Counted from the first letter of the stretch, positions 1 through 10,632 are shown. The stretch is DNA of 64,000 nucleotides from Cyprinodon diabolis (GCA_030533445.1 CM060062.1:4627456-4691455); one strand, 5' to 3'. The notes: generated by a model from the letters alone, not told the origin. Numbers and translations are program-made.

Positions 1-690
1 AACGGGGCTCATAATTGTGCAGGAGAGGAGCTGAATCAGCTGAATGTCACCATCAAACACAAAGCGCAGTTTAAAAATATTTTTCAGCAAACTTCCTACT
101 CTTGCATGAATAATACACACTGTGAGCTGTCTCACCTCATGCATGTTTCATGAAGCAGGAACAACGAGTGTTTGCTCCTTTGTTCATCGTTTTTTAAGTC
201 GCTAACTCAGAGAGCGGGGGCTGACTATAAAGTCGAATTCTAACTAAAAGTCAAACTTCATCTTTGTACATTAGTATGCAATACATCCAATAAAAAGTTT
301 GTTCAAGGTAGTCTTGTTTTCATATATTGTTACATCTGTTTGACAAATTCAGGGTCAGAACTTCTATCACAGCAGGAGGAACTTCACTGGATGTAAATGA
401 GCGAACAGTTCATAAGAGGTTCAAACTGACATCTGCAACTACCATCAGCAGCAATGCCTCCGTGGGCCTTTGTCAAATATGTTATTTAATTTATCTAGAA
501 CCAGAATATAAAAAATATCTTAAAATCTTTCTCTTGTTCGTTTAATGCAGGATGTGAATTCAAGGTTGCAACATAATATTTAGAGGTATTTGTGGAAAAC
601 ATTTTAGCAACCCAGCTGCTTTATATGCTGTGTATTTATTTATTTATGTTTATGCTACTTTATGAGGTTGTTTTGCTTTTTCTAAGTAAG
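1..690. other. Unassigned A+T-rich sequence
   Basis: I see no gene or recognisable repeat here. The open frame near 327-545 has no domain or codon pattern that I recognise and looks like chance. Confidence 0.4.
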
Positions 691-874
691 CTGATCGTCT
701 GCTGGGTTAGTAGCATCAGAGCAAATGACTTAAAGGAGCCTAACAAGCTAAAAAAGTGAGCCAGCACAGTTTTAGGAACTCCTCTAGAACCTTTTGAGAT
801 TAATTCTTGATAAAATCACGACGATTATAGACAACAGACTCAGAAGACTAAAAGGGTGTCCTCAGTCAGACTGC
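691..874 (+). mobile_element. LINE 3' coding fragment (CR1/L2/Rex1-like)
   Basis: This stretch aligns by eye with two longer copies in the window (7365-7850 and 21845-22290). Shared phrases include 'agcatcagagcaaatgact' and a run encoding ...GTPLEPLEI-like residues near 778-800. It is the region after the reverse-transcriptase palm of a non-LTR retrotransposon, with stops in all frames. It stops abruptly where another repeat begins at about 875. The clade name is inferred from the 3' tail of the longer copy. Confidence 0.6.
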
Positions 875-1019
875 TATAGTAGCATCCATTCTTAATGGCC
901 CTTCCCAGACAAACGCCAGCCGAATGGCAGCCCACTTCCCTCCAACTTCCAGCCATGGCCTTCTCCTTGGCATGCATATTTTTCACTCTGACTTCACCCT
1001 TTCACTGAACTATAGGGTC
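875..1019 (+). repeat. MITE-like repeat, left part (family A)
   Basis: It begins TATAGTAGCATCCATTC and closely matches 26878-27050, which begins TACAGTAGCAGCCATTC. Both share 'aatggcccttccca', 'cccacttccct' and 'ctttcactgaa...agggtc'. The copy at 26878 has inverted termini. This one lacks the right end, so it is truncated. Confidence 0.55.
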
Positions 1020-1049
1020 TGTGCAGGAGAAGGAGCTTCTCTTTAGATC

Positions 1050-1165
1050 TAAGGATACGTTCACACTGCAGGCCTTGATGCTTAATTTAGATTTTTTTTG
1101 CCGTTCATATCTCCAAATATATGCGACTTGTATTTGATCTCCTGTGTGAACTGCAGTCATACAAC
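1050..1165. repeat. Short DNA-element-like fragment
   Basis: It opens with 'acgttcacactgcagg' and closes with 'gtgtgaactgcagt', which is an imperfect inverted pair. The interior (ccgttcatatctcc...gacttgtatttgatct) resembles a fish MITE family that I know only by pattern. No target duplication is visible. Confidence 0.4.
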
Positions 1166-2035
1166 GCAAGTGTATTGAGGCAATGATCAATAAATAAATA
1201 AGGTGATTCCGAAGGCGAATATATAAAGAAGCTAATTTGAAGAGATATATACATTTATGTCTCACTGTATAATTTAATTTCTACCTAAATTTATTTGTTT
1301 ATTGTATTTTGGGGGCAATCAATTGTATGCTTATTTATTTATTGAGCATTTTTTTAATTTCTGCATTTATTTTTAAATAGGGCAGAGTTAGTCCTCCGTA
1401 GTTGATGGCATTATCCCTTAAAGTACCCATCACCCATATGTCCTGTATTGTACTTCCAGTCATTTTCTAATGTTATGATAAATACACAGAAGCATTTTAT
1501 TACTAACAAATTGAACATATAGTCTGTGGTCTCAGTTTGGTCAGTGTCTGTCACGTAATGATGTCCATAAGGCTCCAGGCTATCTGGATTCATCACAGCA
1601 GCCTGAAGCTCCTTTCTTACCCTGGATAGGGTTCTTACTGTTGACCCCACAAAGGTGAAGGGATAGGAACTAGAAACAGGATGTAGGAGGACAGTTTAAG
1701 GTATTAAGATCAAATCTAAGTTTCCTTAAGCTAATAATGCACAGTAAAATGCAGTTAAAATGCAGATGATTACATGAGATGCTACCGAGGAAGTGAGGTG
1801 ATGGATGACTAGTGGCTAAACAACCTCTTCAGGTACCATGGAAATTTTAGAAGTGCTGTAAAAAAGAGTCAGCTGATGTGAACACTCTCTCTTGTCCCAG
1901 ATCAGCATGTTCTCTCAGCTCTCAGCTTTGAAGACTAACCACAGACACAGACTGGGCTATGAGGATGACCTCAGAAGTCTGCAGAAAGCTTCAGGTTGAG
2001 GCTCCTCTTAGCTACAAAGAACAATGATCTATTTT
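1166..2035. other. Unassigned sequence
   Basis: A+T-rich sequence in which I recognise no gene or repeat. Confidence 0.4.
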
Positions 2036-2340
2036 GGGATGGCAGTGGTGTTAGATGCCGGAGTTTGCCCTGCAGTTGGGGGGTTCAAACCCACAGTGTT
2101 GCGCCATTGGGCAAGACACTCCACCTGCATTTCCTAATGATGGTGGTCAGAAGACTCGGTGGCGCCTGTGTATGGCCGCCTGCTACATATACGCAGTGGG
2201 TCACTGAGCCTCAGGGCAGCTAGTGGCTATAATGAACCCTGCCACCATCAGTATGAATGACTGAAAGTAGGATAAACCGCCTTGGTCAAGTCTCCTGACT
2301 AAAAAAAAACTATATATGAATACAGTACATTTACCATTTG
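2036..2340 (+). mobile_element. tRNA-derived SINE
   Basis: A pol III promoter-like head is visible. There is an A-box-like 'tggcagtggtg' near 2040 and a good B box GGTTCAAACC at 2082-2091. A fish-typical body follows (ggtggcgcctgtgtatggcc; ctgagcctcagggcagct; gaatgactgaa), and the element ends in 'gtacatttaccatttg'. The spacing and B box fit a tRNA-derived SINE. The body is diverged, so this copy is old. A non-autonomous DNA element with a chance B box is the alternative. Confidence 0.6.
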
Positions 2341-3340
2341 GATCTTACATTTAAAAAAGTTCAGCTAAATTTAGTAAGGTAGGACTTTTTTTTATTATTT
2401 AGCAGCTGGTCAATGAGGTTAAAGTAGTTTTGTTTTTTGTCTGTAGTTATTTTTTGTCAGATTGTGTAAAACAAAAACTGATTTTTGGGGGGGGGTTTCA
2501 GTATTAATGAGAAAATTCTCAGCTACACTTTAAAGTTGTTTTCAAAAGTTCCTTTTTTAAATTTGTTTAATACAGACATGGGTAAAAGTGGTTATATTTA
2601 TGTTTTAACCAAAGAAAACATAACTGTCAAAAGTTTCAGAGCATCATCCTCATGATTAATGCTTTAATAAAAGAGGTGGAGAAAAAAAGAGTCTGCGCTT
2701 GTTTATAAAGCATGGTGGCGGCTCCTGAGGCTTGAACAGGGCTGGGATTACATATTTTTAATAATTATAGGCGCTGTTTATCTTCATAAAACTCCTTATA
2801 TTGCAAGGAAGATAGTATAAACAAATAAGGAACTTTGAAATATTGAATTGGCATCAATGTGAATGATATGTATGCTTGTGCAGGGACAGTATCATATTTC
2901 CTAACAACAGAAAGAATGTCATCTTTATAGATTAACTTTGTAAATAACAGCAGCTTATGGAGAAGCAGAAGAGTCACTGAAAAAAATAATTTCAAATTAA
3001 ATATTCATATGATACACTTAAAAATACTATTTAAGAAGCTTTTTCTAATTACACATTTTAAATTGAGATATTGAGGAGGAATTGTAAATTATATTTGTAA
3101 TTTTTTAATGTACCAAGAGCAGCAGTCCAACCATTCATAGACCTGGTAACTGTGATTGCTTAGCTGGTTTTTAGTGCACCCAGGGACCAGAAACATAAAG
3201 GAAAAGGTAAATAGAGTTGGTAATGTGAAAGAAAATGGAACTGCAAAAAGGATTTGAAAAACAAGGTGAAAAAGCAAAAGAAGAAATGGAAAAAGGAAAG
3301 GTTTTTATAATAATAAGATTTATGAATTTCTGTTTTTAAA
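2341..3340. other. Unassigned A+T-rich sequence
   Basis: Poly-A, poly-T and poly-G runs (for example at 2489-2495) and no recognisable gene. Small open frames here have no support. Confidence 0.4.
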
Positions 3341-3482
3341 GGAAAGTCCGGACAGCAAAGAATAACCAATGGATCATTATTTATACACTTCAAACTTATA
3401 GTGTTCGTATTAATCACTGAGTCTTGGAGGAGCCATTTTTGCCCAAATATAGTAACCCCTCCCTCCTGCCATCTTCCAGCAG

Positions 3483-3490
3483 TGACGTCA
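3483..3490. promoter_or_regulatory. CRE-like palindrome TGACGTCA
   Basis: A full 8-bp CREB/ATF palindrome about 150 bp upstream of the THAP start codon. It is conserved at the matching place in copy 2 (48459-48466). It fits a core-promoter position, but function is inferred. Confidence 0.5.
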
Positions 3491-3636
3491 CAGAGCGTTA
3501 AGCCTAGCGCCATTCTTCCCGCTTTACAAGCAGAATCAATGGGAACTACTAGACACATCTGCAATCAACAACAACTATTGAAGATTTCCAGAGGACTTCA
3601 CCATTGAAATTCACCAGAACTATAGTGAAACTGACT

Positions 3637-3867
3637 ATGCCCACGTGCATGGCAGCTGGATGATGTAATACATTGGGTAAAAGAGAAAAAAAAGGTTTTT
3701 AACCTTTCCGGTTCCTGGACCTCCACGGACAGGTTGGTCGTTGGATCGCCAACTTGAAGAGGGAGGATTTGCCATCGAACTTCTGGCCAGAGAAAAAACA
3801 CGTAATATGTAGCCAACATTTGGAAGAAGAATGTTTTCAAGATGACTTGGATAATAGCGCGTTGTGA
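3637..3867 (+). pseudogene. THAP zinc-finger domain exon, broken (copy 1)
   Basis: THAP domains are N-terminal C2CH DNA-binding fingers found in THAP proteins and P-element-type transposases. Read across frames, this copy shows the start MPTCMAAG (first Cys of the finger), a stop where the second Cys region lies, then Cys-Asn-Thr-Leu-Gly-Lys. Farther on comes WIANLKREDLPSSFWPEK, then ICSQH (the C-x2-H half), then EECFQDD, ending at TGA 3865-3867. The order W...R.D...W.P...C.x.H...F is the THAP signature. Defects are the early stop at about 3661, an insertion of about 28 bp relative to the other copy (about 3680-3708), and a frame change just before WIANL that is shared with copy 2. It is not translatable as a finger. 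Whether the source was a host gene or a transposase is not visible. Confidence 0.7.
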
Positions 3868-3929
3868 CAAACACCAGATACAGCACTGGGACTTTATGAA
3901 CAGCCGATACCGCACCGTGACGTCACAAA

Positions 3930-3943
3930 CCAGTAGGTGGCAG
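3930..3943 (+). promoter_or_regulatory. Predicted CTCF core motif (plus orientation)
   Basis: CCAGTAGGTGGCAG matches CCASYAGRKGGCRS at 14 of 14 positions and sits just downstream of a CRE palindrome. The same motif lies at 48880-48893 in the second repeat copy. Occupancy cannot be told from sequence. Confidence 0.55.
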
Positions 3944-4083
3944 TACTGTTCTTTGACAAACATGGATGCCTTCAGTTAAGCACATTAAAATTACTCTTAA
4001 TTAAAACACTTATCTTTATTGAACAGTATGTAATAATTTCATATTTGAAGTACTTTCAGAAGTTTGAATTTTAAATATATGAC

Positions 4084-5693
4084 AGACTTCTCCTTTAAAT
4101 CTCCATTTAGAAATATACTTTAGAATTGTTTTTAATTGCTTGTTTATCAACGGATTATGAAATACAATTTACTTTTCATCTTCAATCATTTTATTTAAAA
4201 TGTATAATTAGAAACACTAATCAAATTGCATTTGTAATTCTCTGTTTGAAATATTACATTTTAAATGACTCTACTGATCCTGCATAGACAGTAAGAAAAG
4301 TAAGAACTGATGGATGCCTCTCTGTGAGGCCTGTTGAAGCACACCAGGCCTTTTTCAGGTGATCTTTGCCACTTCTGAGCAGTGAGCTGGTTATCTGCTG
4401 AGCTCCAGTGACAGCAGAGGATTAATACAAATAATAGCTGTAGAGAAATAATAGAGCGAATCAATAAGTCTGCCGGCTGACCGGCCTGCCTTTTCAAGCT
4501 TTGGTGGATAACCACCACGGATGATTCTTTGAAACCTGATAAGAAACCTCCTGGCTGCCTCAGAAACCTTACAGCCACAAAACCAGTCACTGTTTCTCTC
4601 ACTAAGTCAGCCGCTACAATTATACAAAGTATTGAACGAATCACTCGCAGATGAAAGGCCGACCTTTCATCTGAAGAACAAAAACTACCACTTTACCTCA
4701 TTTTGGAAAGGATGCAAATGACTTCTTATTTTTAGTTTTATAAAATCATTTTAGAAGTGGTACAGGTTCTGGCTTTGTTTTTGGTAATGTTGAAAATATT
4801 TCAGATATTACAGCAGTGGGCCACAATTTATTTACGGCAAAACCCAGGGGGTGGTGACAAAGCTCTATGAGTTTCAAACAGATTTGAAGATTTGTTAAAC
4901 AAGCCGTTTGGTGGATGTTATTGAGGTGGTTGGAGGAGGGAATGGGAGTTAATAACCTCAGCTGGATGCTGCAGCTGCGCCCTCGTTGGAGGTCTGGTTG
5001 CACTTATAACGGAGTGTGTGTGAGTTCCTTTGATGCGCAGGTCTACAGAGGCAAGACGAAAAAAAACATGTTTCAATCTGCACAGAGGGTCACTGAGTTT
5101 AAACATAAACCCTGTGTTGAGGAAATAAAGCCGTGGATGCCATAATCGGGTTGTGAGATAGCAGCTGCCTCATGAGCAATCACACAGACATTGTATGCAG
5201 TGGGATGAGATGCTGTGGTAATGAGCTAAATGCTGGTGGAATACCTCTGTAGCAGAAGGTTGCACTGAGTTCAAACAGATGCAAACATCCTTAAGTTCAG
5301 CAGATCTGAATGTTTTCATCCATTCACATCCAGCTGCAAATGTTATCTCTTCAGCCACATTCATAGCAGCTGCAAAATTCTTCAAAAGGACAAAGGACCA
5401 TTTTCCACATTCTAATAAACTGAAAACAACATCAAGCTTAATCACAAGACGTTACGAACATCTTTAACTTAAAAGAAAATGTCTGATCCTTTTTTTTACT
5501 TTTTTTATGAAGTGATTTTATAACTAGTTATATAAATTTATCAGCTCCTGGTTCTGATTGTATTAACTTTGTCCATCTCTTTTATCTTAATAAGGCTTTT
5601 ATTTCAGTTTGCTGACTTGCATCTTTGAGTTTGCTTTGATGAGGGTTATGAAAGCCCCTCTGGGGTTTTCTCTCCTTGTTTGCTTTTTTTTTG
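4084..5693. other. Unassigned sequence
   Basis: No gene or repeat recognised. Minus-strand open frames at 4261-4644 and 5170-5445 show no domain. Confidence 0.4.
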
Positions 5694-5714
5694 GTAGGGT
5701 TAGGGTTAGGGTTT
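5694..5714 (+). repeat. Short interstitial telomere-like repeat
   Basis: Three tandem TAGGGT units, equivalent to the vertebrate TTAGGG repeat. At this length it is a minor tract and not a fusion point. Confidence 0.7.
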
Positions 5715-6065
5715 GGATTTGTTGTGATCTCTTTGGAATTTATGTGGGAAAACACCTGTATTTTAATTCATGCTAATTAATTTAATTAGGCTTTAGAAGA
5801 AGATCTGGACAATTATCAGACAGATAATCTGAGGCACAGAAAACTTTACATTCACCATCTGAGATAAACATGTGAAGCTGAGGAAAATGCTCCACAGGAT
5901 GACACTAGAAAACATGGAGGACTGACAGTTTCCTGCTCTATTCAGTTCATCCAAAGTCAGTTTATCTATATGGGGCCAATTCTCCATGACTGTTGTTTTG
6001 AGACCCTTTGCACCAAAACCTGGATGAGTTTGATTCCAGAAACATATGATAACCAATCCAACACC
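5715..6065. other. Unassigned sequence
   Basis: Nothing recognised, although the minus-strand frame that runs through it continues into the neighbouring LTR-like block. It could be an older repeat. Confidence 0.3.
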
Positions 6066-6692
6066 TGTCAGTGTAATGATCTCGGCACCTTTAGGCTGAA
6101 GTTTCTCCTTGTTATTCTCCTCTGCTTTTCTTCGCCCCGCGCTCATTAGCTCTTATCATAGCCACCTGTTCCTGCCCCTATTTAAGCCTCCAGACCCCAG
6201 CCTTTGGTGCCAGATTACTCTTGCTTCTCAGAAAGACTGACTCTAGCATTCCCTGTGTTTAGTTCTGCCTGTTCCTGATCTGTTTCTGCCCACAGACTCT
6301 CTGAGTTTTCCGACCGCCCCTGTTTGCGTTGTTTGCCTGTTCTCTGTTTCTGGGCTGTTACCTGGATTCCACCTGCTAACGACCTTGGATCTGTTTTCTG
6401 ACCACGGCTTGGATTTACCCTCCTTGATCTATTGGTTCCTATGCATTCTCTGGTTTTTGAAGGACGCTGCTCCTCTTCTCTCCTGGATCTCTGCTGCTGG
6501 CTCAGTAAAAAGCAATGTTCCACTTCTCTGGACTACACTCCTTCTTCTGAGCACAGACTGAACTTTTCCATAGTTTCCAGGGAGCCTGCTGCAGTGGTCG
6601 AGCAGCCGCACACATAATTACTAAACGCTCTTTGGAATATATCTCTGTCTTTCTTGCCTAAATTCTGGGTCCTATTTCTGAACCTTCTGACA
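6066..6692 (+). mobile_element. Probable solo LTR (gypsy-like)
   Basis: The block runs from TGTCAG to CTGACA, so it has TG...CA ends with a short inverted repeat. It is pyrimidine-rich and lower in A+T than its flanks. A TATA-like 'ctatttaag' lies at about 6179-6187, preceded by 'cacctgttcctgccc', the arrangement seen in fish gypsy-type LTRs. The 3' end 'ctgggtcctatttctgaaccttctgaca' type phrase also fits. No internal gag/pol region flanks it, hence a solo LTR. The 5-bp flanks (acacc / gtcag) do not match, so the exact ends are uncertain. Confidence 0.5.
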
Positions 6693-6885
6693 GTCAGATT
6701 CAAATTCAAACCAAATTCAAATGTTTAACACTGGCTAAGTACACAGTAGATTTAAATTCACTTAATTAGGGCAAATGGTAAAATGCTATCGGTCTGAGGA
6801 AGCCCAGCGGGCTGCATCTAGTTAGAAAAGTTTGCTGCAGCCATTTTTACTCCATTCTGTTGCAGACGTAGCGACAGGTAGGAAT

Positions 6886-6985
6886 AATTTCTCTGTGTGG
6901 AGTTTGCATGCCTCCCCTCTATATATTCCTAAAAACTCACTCGGTTTGCTCAAAGTTTTAAACTTTCCCTGGAAAATAGATGGAT
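6886..6985 (+). mobile_element. Decayed SINE fragment
   Basis: Carries 'tctgtgtggagtttgcatg' followed by C-rich sequence and a 'gatggatgg' tail at about 6980. This pattern belongs to the tRNA-SINE family seen complete on the minus strand at 26187-26480. It is strongly diverged. Confidence 0.35.
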
Positions 6986-7364
6986 GGAAAAACTCTGCAA
7001 ACTTTTATCAGTTTTGGATTTATGGATTGCACTGATTGTTTCTCAATTTTACCTTGGATGCTTAAAAAAAGCCAACTTGATGAGTAAAATGTGTTATTTT
7101 TCAATCAGTTTGTATTTCAATTAAATAAATTCTGGTTCTGACAGAGTTTGTGATGTGCAGCACATATGTTCTACATGCCCCAGGTCCCAATGCTCTTCCT
7201 GGCTGTGCATAATATTGTTTTTGTCATCAGCTCCTTCATAATCTGGATTTTTATGCGCCATCAACTAATCATCTTCGGGAAAATGTGATGTCAGTCAGAT
7301 TTTGAACAAAATGAATATGAATTTAGAAACAACATGAATCCTAATAATACAATGGGAGAGGTGA
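6986..7364. other. Unassigned sequence
   Basis: No gene or repeat recognised. Confidence 0.35.
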
Positions 7365-7850
7365 GGTGGTGGAGGAGTAAATTGGAGTTCACCTTGACAA
7401 TAAACTCAGCTGGAGACACAACTGAGAAGCCATCTATTAAGGAAGGCTAGGTCCTTCAGCATTTGCAACAAGATGCTACATGTCTTTATTAATCTCTTGT
7501 GGAGAGTGTGATCTGTTCCTCCATCATCTGCTGGGATAACAGCATCAGAGCAAATGACTAAAGGAAGCTCAATGAGCTGATAAAGAAGGCTGCCTCTGTT
7601 CAAGGAATTCCTTTGGAACATCTGGTGAAGTTTTCACAATGAAAATGTTGTAATAAATTAAAGAACATCGTAAGCCTGAGCTTCCTCTTCAGAAGGCCAT
7701 CAAGCCAAAACAACCTCCATTTAGATACGGTCTAGGATAATGTTAGAAAGTTTCTCCAGATCATGTGCAAGACACGTGGCTACAGATCCTTCCCGTCTAC
7801 AGCTGTCAACGCTTATAACAGTTGAACTTGACTGACCTGATCACTGCAAG
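7365..7850 (+). mobile_element. LINE ORF2 3' fragment, decayed (CR1/L2/Rex1-like)
   Basis: Translation shows GVHLDNKLSW at 7384-7413, the thumb region just after the reverse-transcriptase palm. It is followed, with frame changes, by segments like EAIY, ...LGPSAFATRCYM and, near the end, a GYRSF...TAVNAYN segment. It aligns with 21845-22290 at the DNA level. Stops and frameshifts show it is dead. The 5' part with the catalytic palm is missing, as expected of 5'-truncated LINE copies. Confidence 0.7.
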
Positions 7851-9040
7851 TTATCACGCAGACCTGACTGCTGAATTACATAGAATAGTGGTAATAAGAA
7901 TGTCTATTTAAAGAACAGCTTTTAGGCTAAAATCAAGTTCATTATTGGACTTTCACAAAACAGAACCATTTAAGTATAGTAAAACAAACCTTTCCAGCTC
8001 CTAGTTTCCTCATTTCTGCCTCATTTAACTGGAGTTAAGCTCCAGTGAGTCTGACCACTCAGAGTGATTTAACACTGAAGCCACATTCAGCTCCAGCTAC
8101 ACAGTCACACCGTTAAGTATACTCCTTTTGCAGTTTGAGAAAGTAACACATATCCATGCAAGACTCCTTCCACAAATCGAAAATCTGAGAAGTGTGGTGT
8201 GCTTTTCATTCAGATCCCCCATGTGCATACTTTGCGTTGGTTTGTCACAGAACATTGAAATTAATCTTTTTAAAGGTTTTGTTAAATGTTTTATGTGCAG
8301 TTATAATTTGGGGTGTTTTTAATTTTATATTTTTTTATAATTTAATCTTTAATGAGGAGTATTGAAATCAAAACAACTTTTAGCCATGTCAGCAAAGCAC
8401 TGCGCCCTCTGGTGTCAGATCCCTCCTGAGCGCACTGTCTGAACAGACTTACAGGGGATTTTTATTTTTTAACCGTTTTACTTAAAAATGATCTAATGGA
8501 AACCTGTGGATGTTGATGAAACATGTGATAAATGAATCTTTTTAGATCTTCACAAAATATAAATTCCGTTAAATGATTCAGTTCTTTAAATCAATTATAT
8601 GAAAAATTAATATCAAGAAATTTATATAGACTCCTAATGGTTAAATACAGTCAGAAATGATATAAAGCACCACTAAACAGCTCATGACAACGTTGACAGT
8701 GAATAAAGTCATCCATCTTCCATCTAGTTTTTTTTCTTTGCTGTTGGATCAGAAGATGTCGCACTTCACCGTGAAATGTTGCTTCTCAGTTAAGTCGTTT
8801 TATTTCCCTCTCAGTCTTTAAAATATTATTATTTGCCTTATCTTATTTATATAAAACTATTTCTACTTTGTCTAATTGGAACTAGATTCGATCTGTGTTT
8901 GCTGTTGTGGTTATTAATGCTTTAATATCCATGGTAATAATTTAGTGATTTCCTGGAGATTTGGGTCCATCTTGACATTCTGCCATCCCACAGTGGCAGC
9001 GGATTTGATCGTCCATGATGGGATTTTCCTGTTTCCATCT
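7851..9040. other. Unassigned A+T-rich sequence with one CTCF-like site
   Basis: No gene or repeat recognised apart from the motif at 8402-8415. Confidence 0.4.
8402..8415 (-). promoter_or_regulatory. Predicted CTCF-like motif (minus orientation)
   Basis: On the minus strand ACACCAGAGGGCGC fits CCASYAGRKGGCRS at 13 of 14 positions. It faces the plus-oriented motif at 3930-3943, a convergent arrangement. Prediction only. Confidence 0.4.
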
Positions 9041-9185
9041 ATAAAAAGGTTATCTGTTGGCCTTTTGAGATGATCTGAGCTTTTTGACATGGTGCCCTAT
9101 CCTGTTGGAAGCAGCCAATCATCAGGGGGGACATGGAGAGCAACAATACTCAGGCAATCTGTGGGCTCCACTTGTTTCATTTATG
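9041..9185 (-). pseudogene. Tc1-like transposase fragment
   Basis: Read on the minus strand, the DNA matches a widespread fish Tc1-type element around the second catalytic Asp. YLSIVA-like residues come first, then a degenerate version of the QDNAPCH region, then SDHLK. Landmarks on the plus strand are 'gacatggtgccctatcctgttgg' at about 9087 and 'agcaacaatactcag' at 9139. Stops interrupt it and neither terminus is present, so it is a relic. Confidence 0.6.
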
Positions 9186-10279
9186 CTAAGTTGGCACTAA
9201 GGGGAGATTCCCCTCCCATCAAACCTCCACCTCCCCCACTCCCTGACTGAATCAACTAAGGAGTTGTATGAAGTCTAAATTGACATGCAACATTTTTTAG
9301 GAAACTATCTTTCCAGGAGTAAAAGAAGTAACATTCCTGTCATAGAAAAGAATGAGACAGGGTGGGGGTGCTTGGGATCGGCCCGCTCTGAGTGCATCAA
9401 CATGGGGACAGGAAGGGAGTGTTGCCAGGGAAACAGGCATGCACTTCATGGAGGAATATTGTATTGCCAGGCTAACAGACATGCCCTGTTGGCGAGTGGT
9501 CAAGCGCCCAAAGCGAAGCAGTCAGGAAGGAAGTGACGCTCAGATCAAGATCAGTGAAAACCGTAAATCCGTTCATAAAGTGGCTTCAAGCTAGCACAGT
9601 TGTAATATATACAAACCAATTTTAAGCATTTTTTTAAATCTCCCCCGCCCCATGAACATGTCTAATGTGATGCTATTTAGCATCTTTGCAGTTTGCCCAG
9701 TTTGACCTCATCACGAGGCATTGTAATTAACATTTTTTGCTTTCAGTTAAATTAATGATTAATTAATCAGTTATTTCAACAATGCTCCCGTTAAAAAAAC
9801 CTTATGTCCAAAATGAGTGTCCTCCCAAATTTTTTGTTCCTACATTTTTCCCAAGTTTAAACAAAAACTTTTTTCAAAAATATATGGACACATTTACATA
9901 ACACCTAGAGTTAAACAAAAAATACTCTAGAACTGTAAGTTCCACAGCAGCCTCTCTTTGCCGAATTTTCAATTCTACTGCTGAGCCGTAAAAACAACTA
10001 GAATTATACTCTGGTCAAAGTCAGCAGATGTATCTTGTATCAGCTGGAAGCGCAATCATGCTCCCTGGTTTCTTTCTTTGCTTTATTGAGCGGCCCGATG
10101 GCAGCTAATCCCATCTGACCCGACCTTTAACCCTGTGATAAACGCCACGCTTAACATAAGGTTTAAATTTAGGAAACGGTTTATATTTTCTGCCCCTACG
10201 GCTTTAGCCCCTTTGTTAAAAAATCCTGTTTTGAAACCTACGTTTACTGATCCCACTTTGTTACTCTATCCAATCATAT
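9186..10279. other. Unassigned sequence
   Basis: No gene or repeat recognised. The frames at 9285-9594 overlap on both strands without any domain. Confidence 0.35.
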
Positions 10280-10292
10280 GATGATTATTTAA
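10280..10292 (+). repeat. Target-site duplication, left (13 bp)
   Basis: GATGATTATTTAA is repeated exactly at 10633-10645 and brackets the foldback element. Confidence 0.7.
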
Positions 10293-10632
10293 TTCCATAA
10301 AATTCAAAAAATATCCACTGGACTTGGTTTCCAAGATTTGAAGACGTTTCGCCACCTCTTGTTACCGACCGGCCCTCAGAATTATAGACAGGTTTCAGAT
10401 ATTACAGGCTAACGATGGAACCAAACGACCCATTCATCGGCATGTTTCCAAGCGATACAAGGCTTTGTCTATGTAAGACTCAAACTCACTGCGGATCCAG
10501 ACATTTGAATTCAGAAAGCTTCCTGGAGAGGTGGAGAAACGTCTTCAAATCTTGGAAACCAAGTCCAGTGGATATTTTTTGAATTTTTACGGAATGACTA
10601 TGACCTGGATGACTGAGAACCTTCATCAGCCC
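10293..10632. mobile_element. Foldback element with near-perfect ~50-bp inverted arms
   Basis: The left arm (about 10300-10350: ...atatccactggacttgg...gaagacgtttc) is the reverse complement of the right arm (about 10536-10586). It is bracketed by an exact 13-bp direct repeat. The loop of about 185 bp has no coding signal. The arm sequence recurs as a half copy at 13000-13075. The long target duplication is more like LINE-mobilised insertion than classic cut-and-paste transposition, so the class is uncertain. Confidence 0.75.

Larger units (their letters stand above)
3341..4083 (+). repeat. THAP-containing dispersed repeat, copy 1
   Basis: This block matches 48110-49039 almost throughout, in the same orientation. 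In order it shows: (1) a left part 'aagtccgg...aataaccaatggatcatt'; (2) a promoter-like stretch with GCCATTTTT, GCCATCTT (YY1-like), TGACGTCA at 3483-3490 and TTCCCGC (E2F-like); (3) a THAP exon; (4) a second TGACGTCA at 3918-3925; (5) CCAGTAGGTGGCAG at 3930-3943, which fits the CTCF core consensus CCASYAGRKGGCRS at every position; (6) a right part 'gtaataatttcatat...gtactttcagaagttt'. Non-transcribed-looking motifs are copied together with the exon, so DNA-level duplication or transposition is more likely than a retrocopy. I see no terminal inverted repeat or target duplication. Confidence 0.75.

Noticed and set aside
2082..2091. B-box sequence that could signal a tRNA gene
   Set aside because: No cloverleaf with acceptor stem can be made around it. 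The downstream body is that of a SINE. The same applies to the B box at 26422-26431.
3598..3963. 121-codon minus-strand frame (and the 103-134 codon minus frames at 3160-3564, 48202-48540, 48525-48836 and 48596-48913)
   Set aside because: These are antisense shadows of the THAP-containing repeat. They look conserved only because the repeat is present twice. The THAP signature is on the plus strand.
5694..5714. Interstitial telomere repeat as evidence of a chromosome fusion
   Set aside because: Only three units. Fusion points normally have long, often head-to-head arrays.
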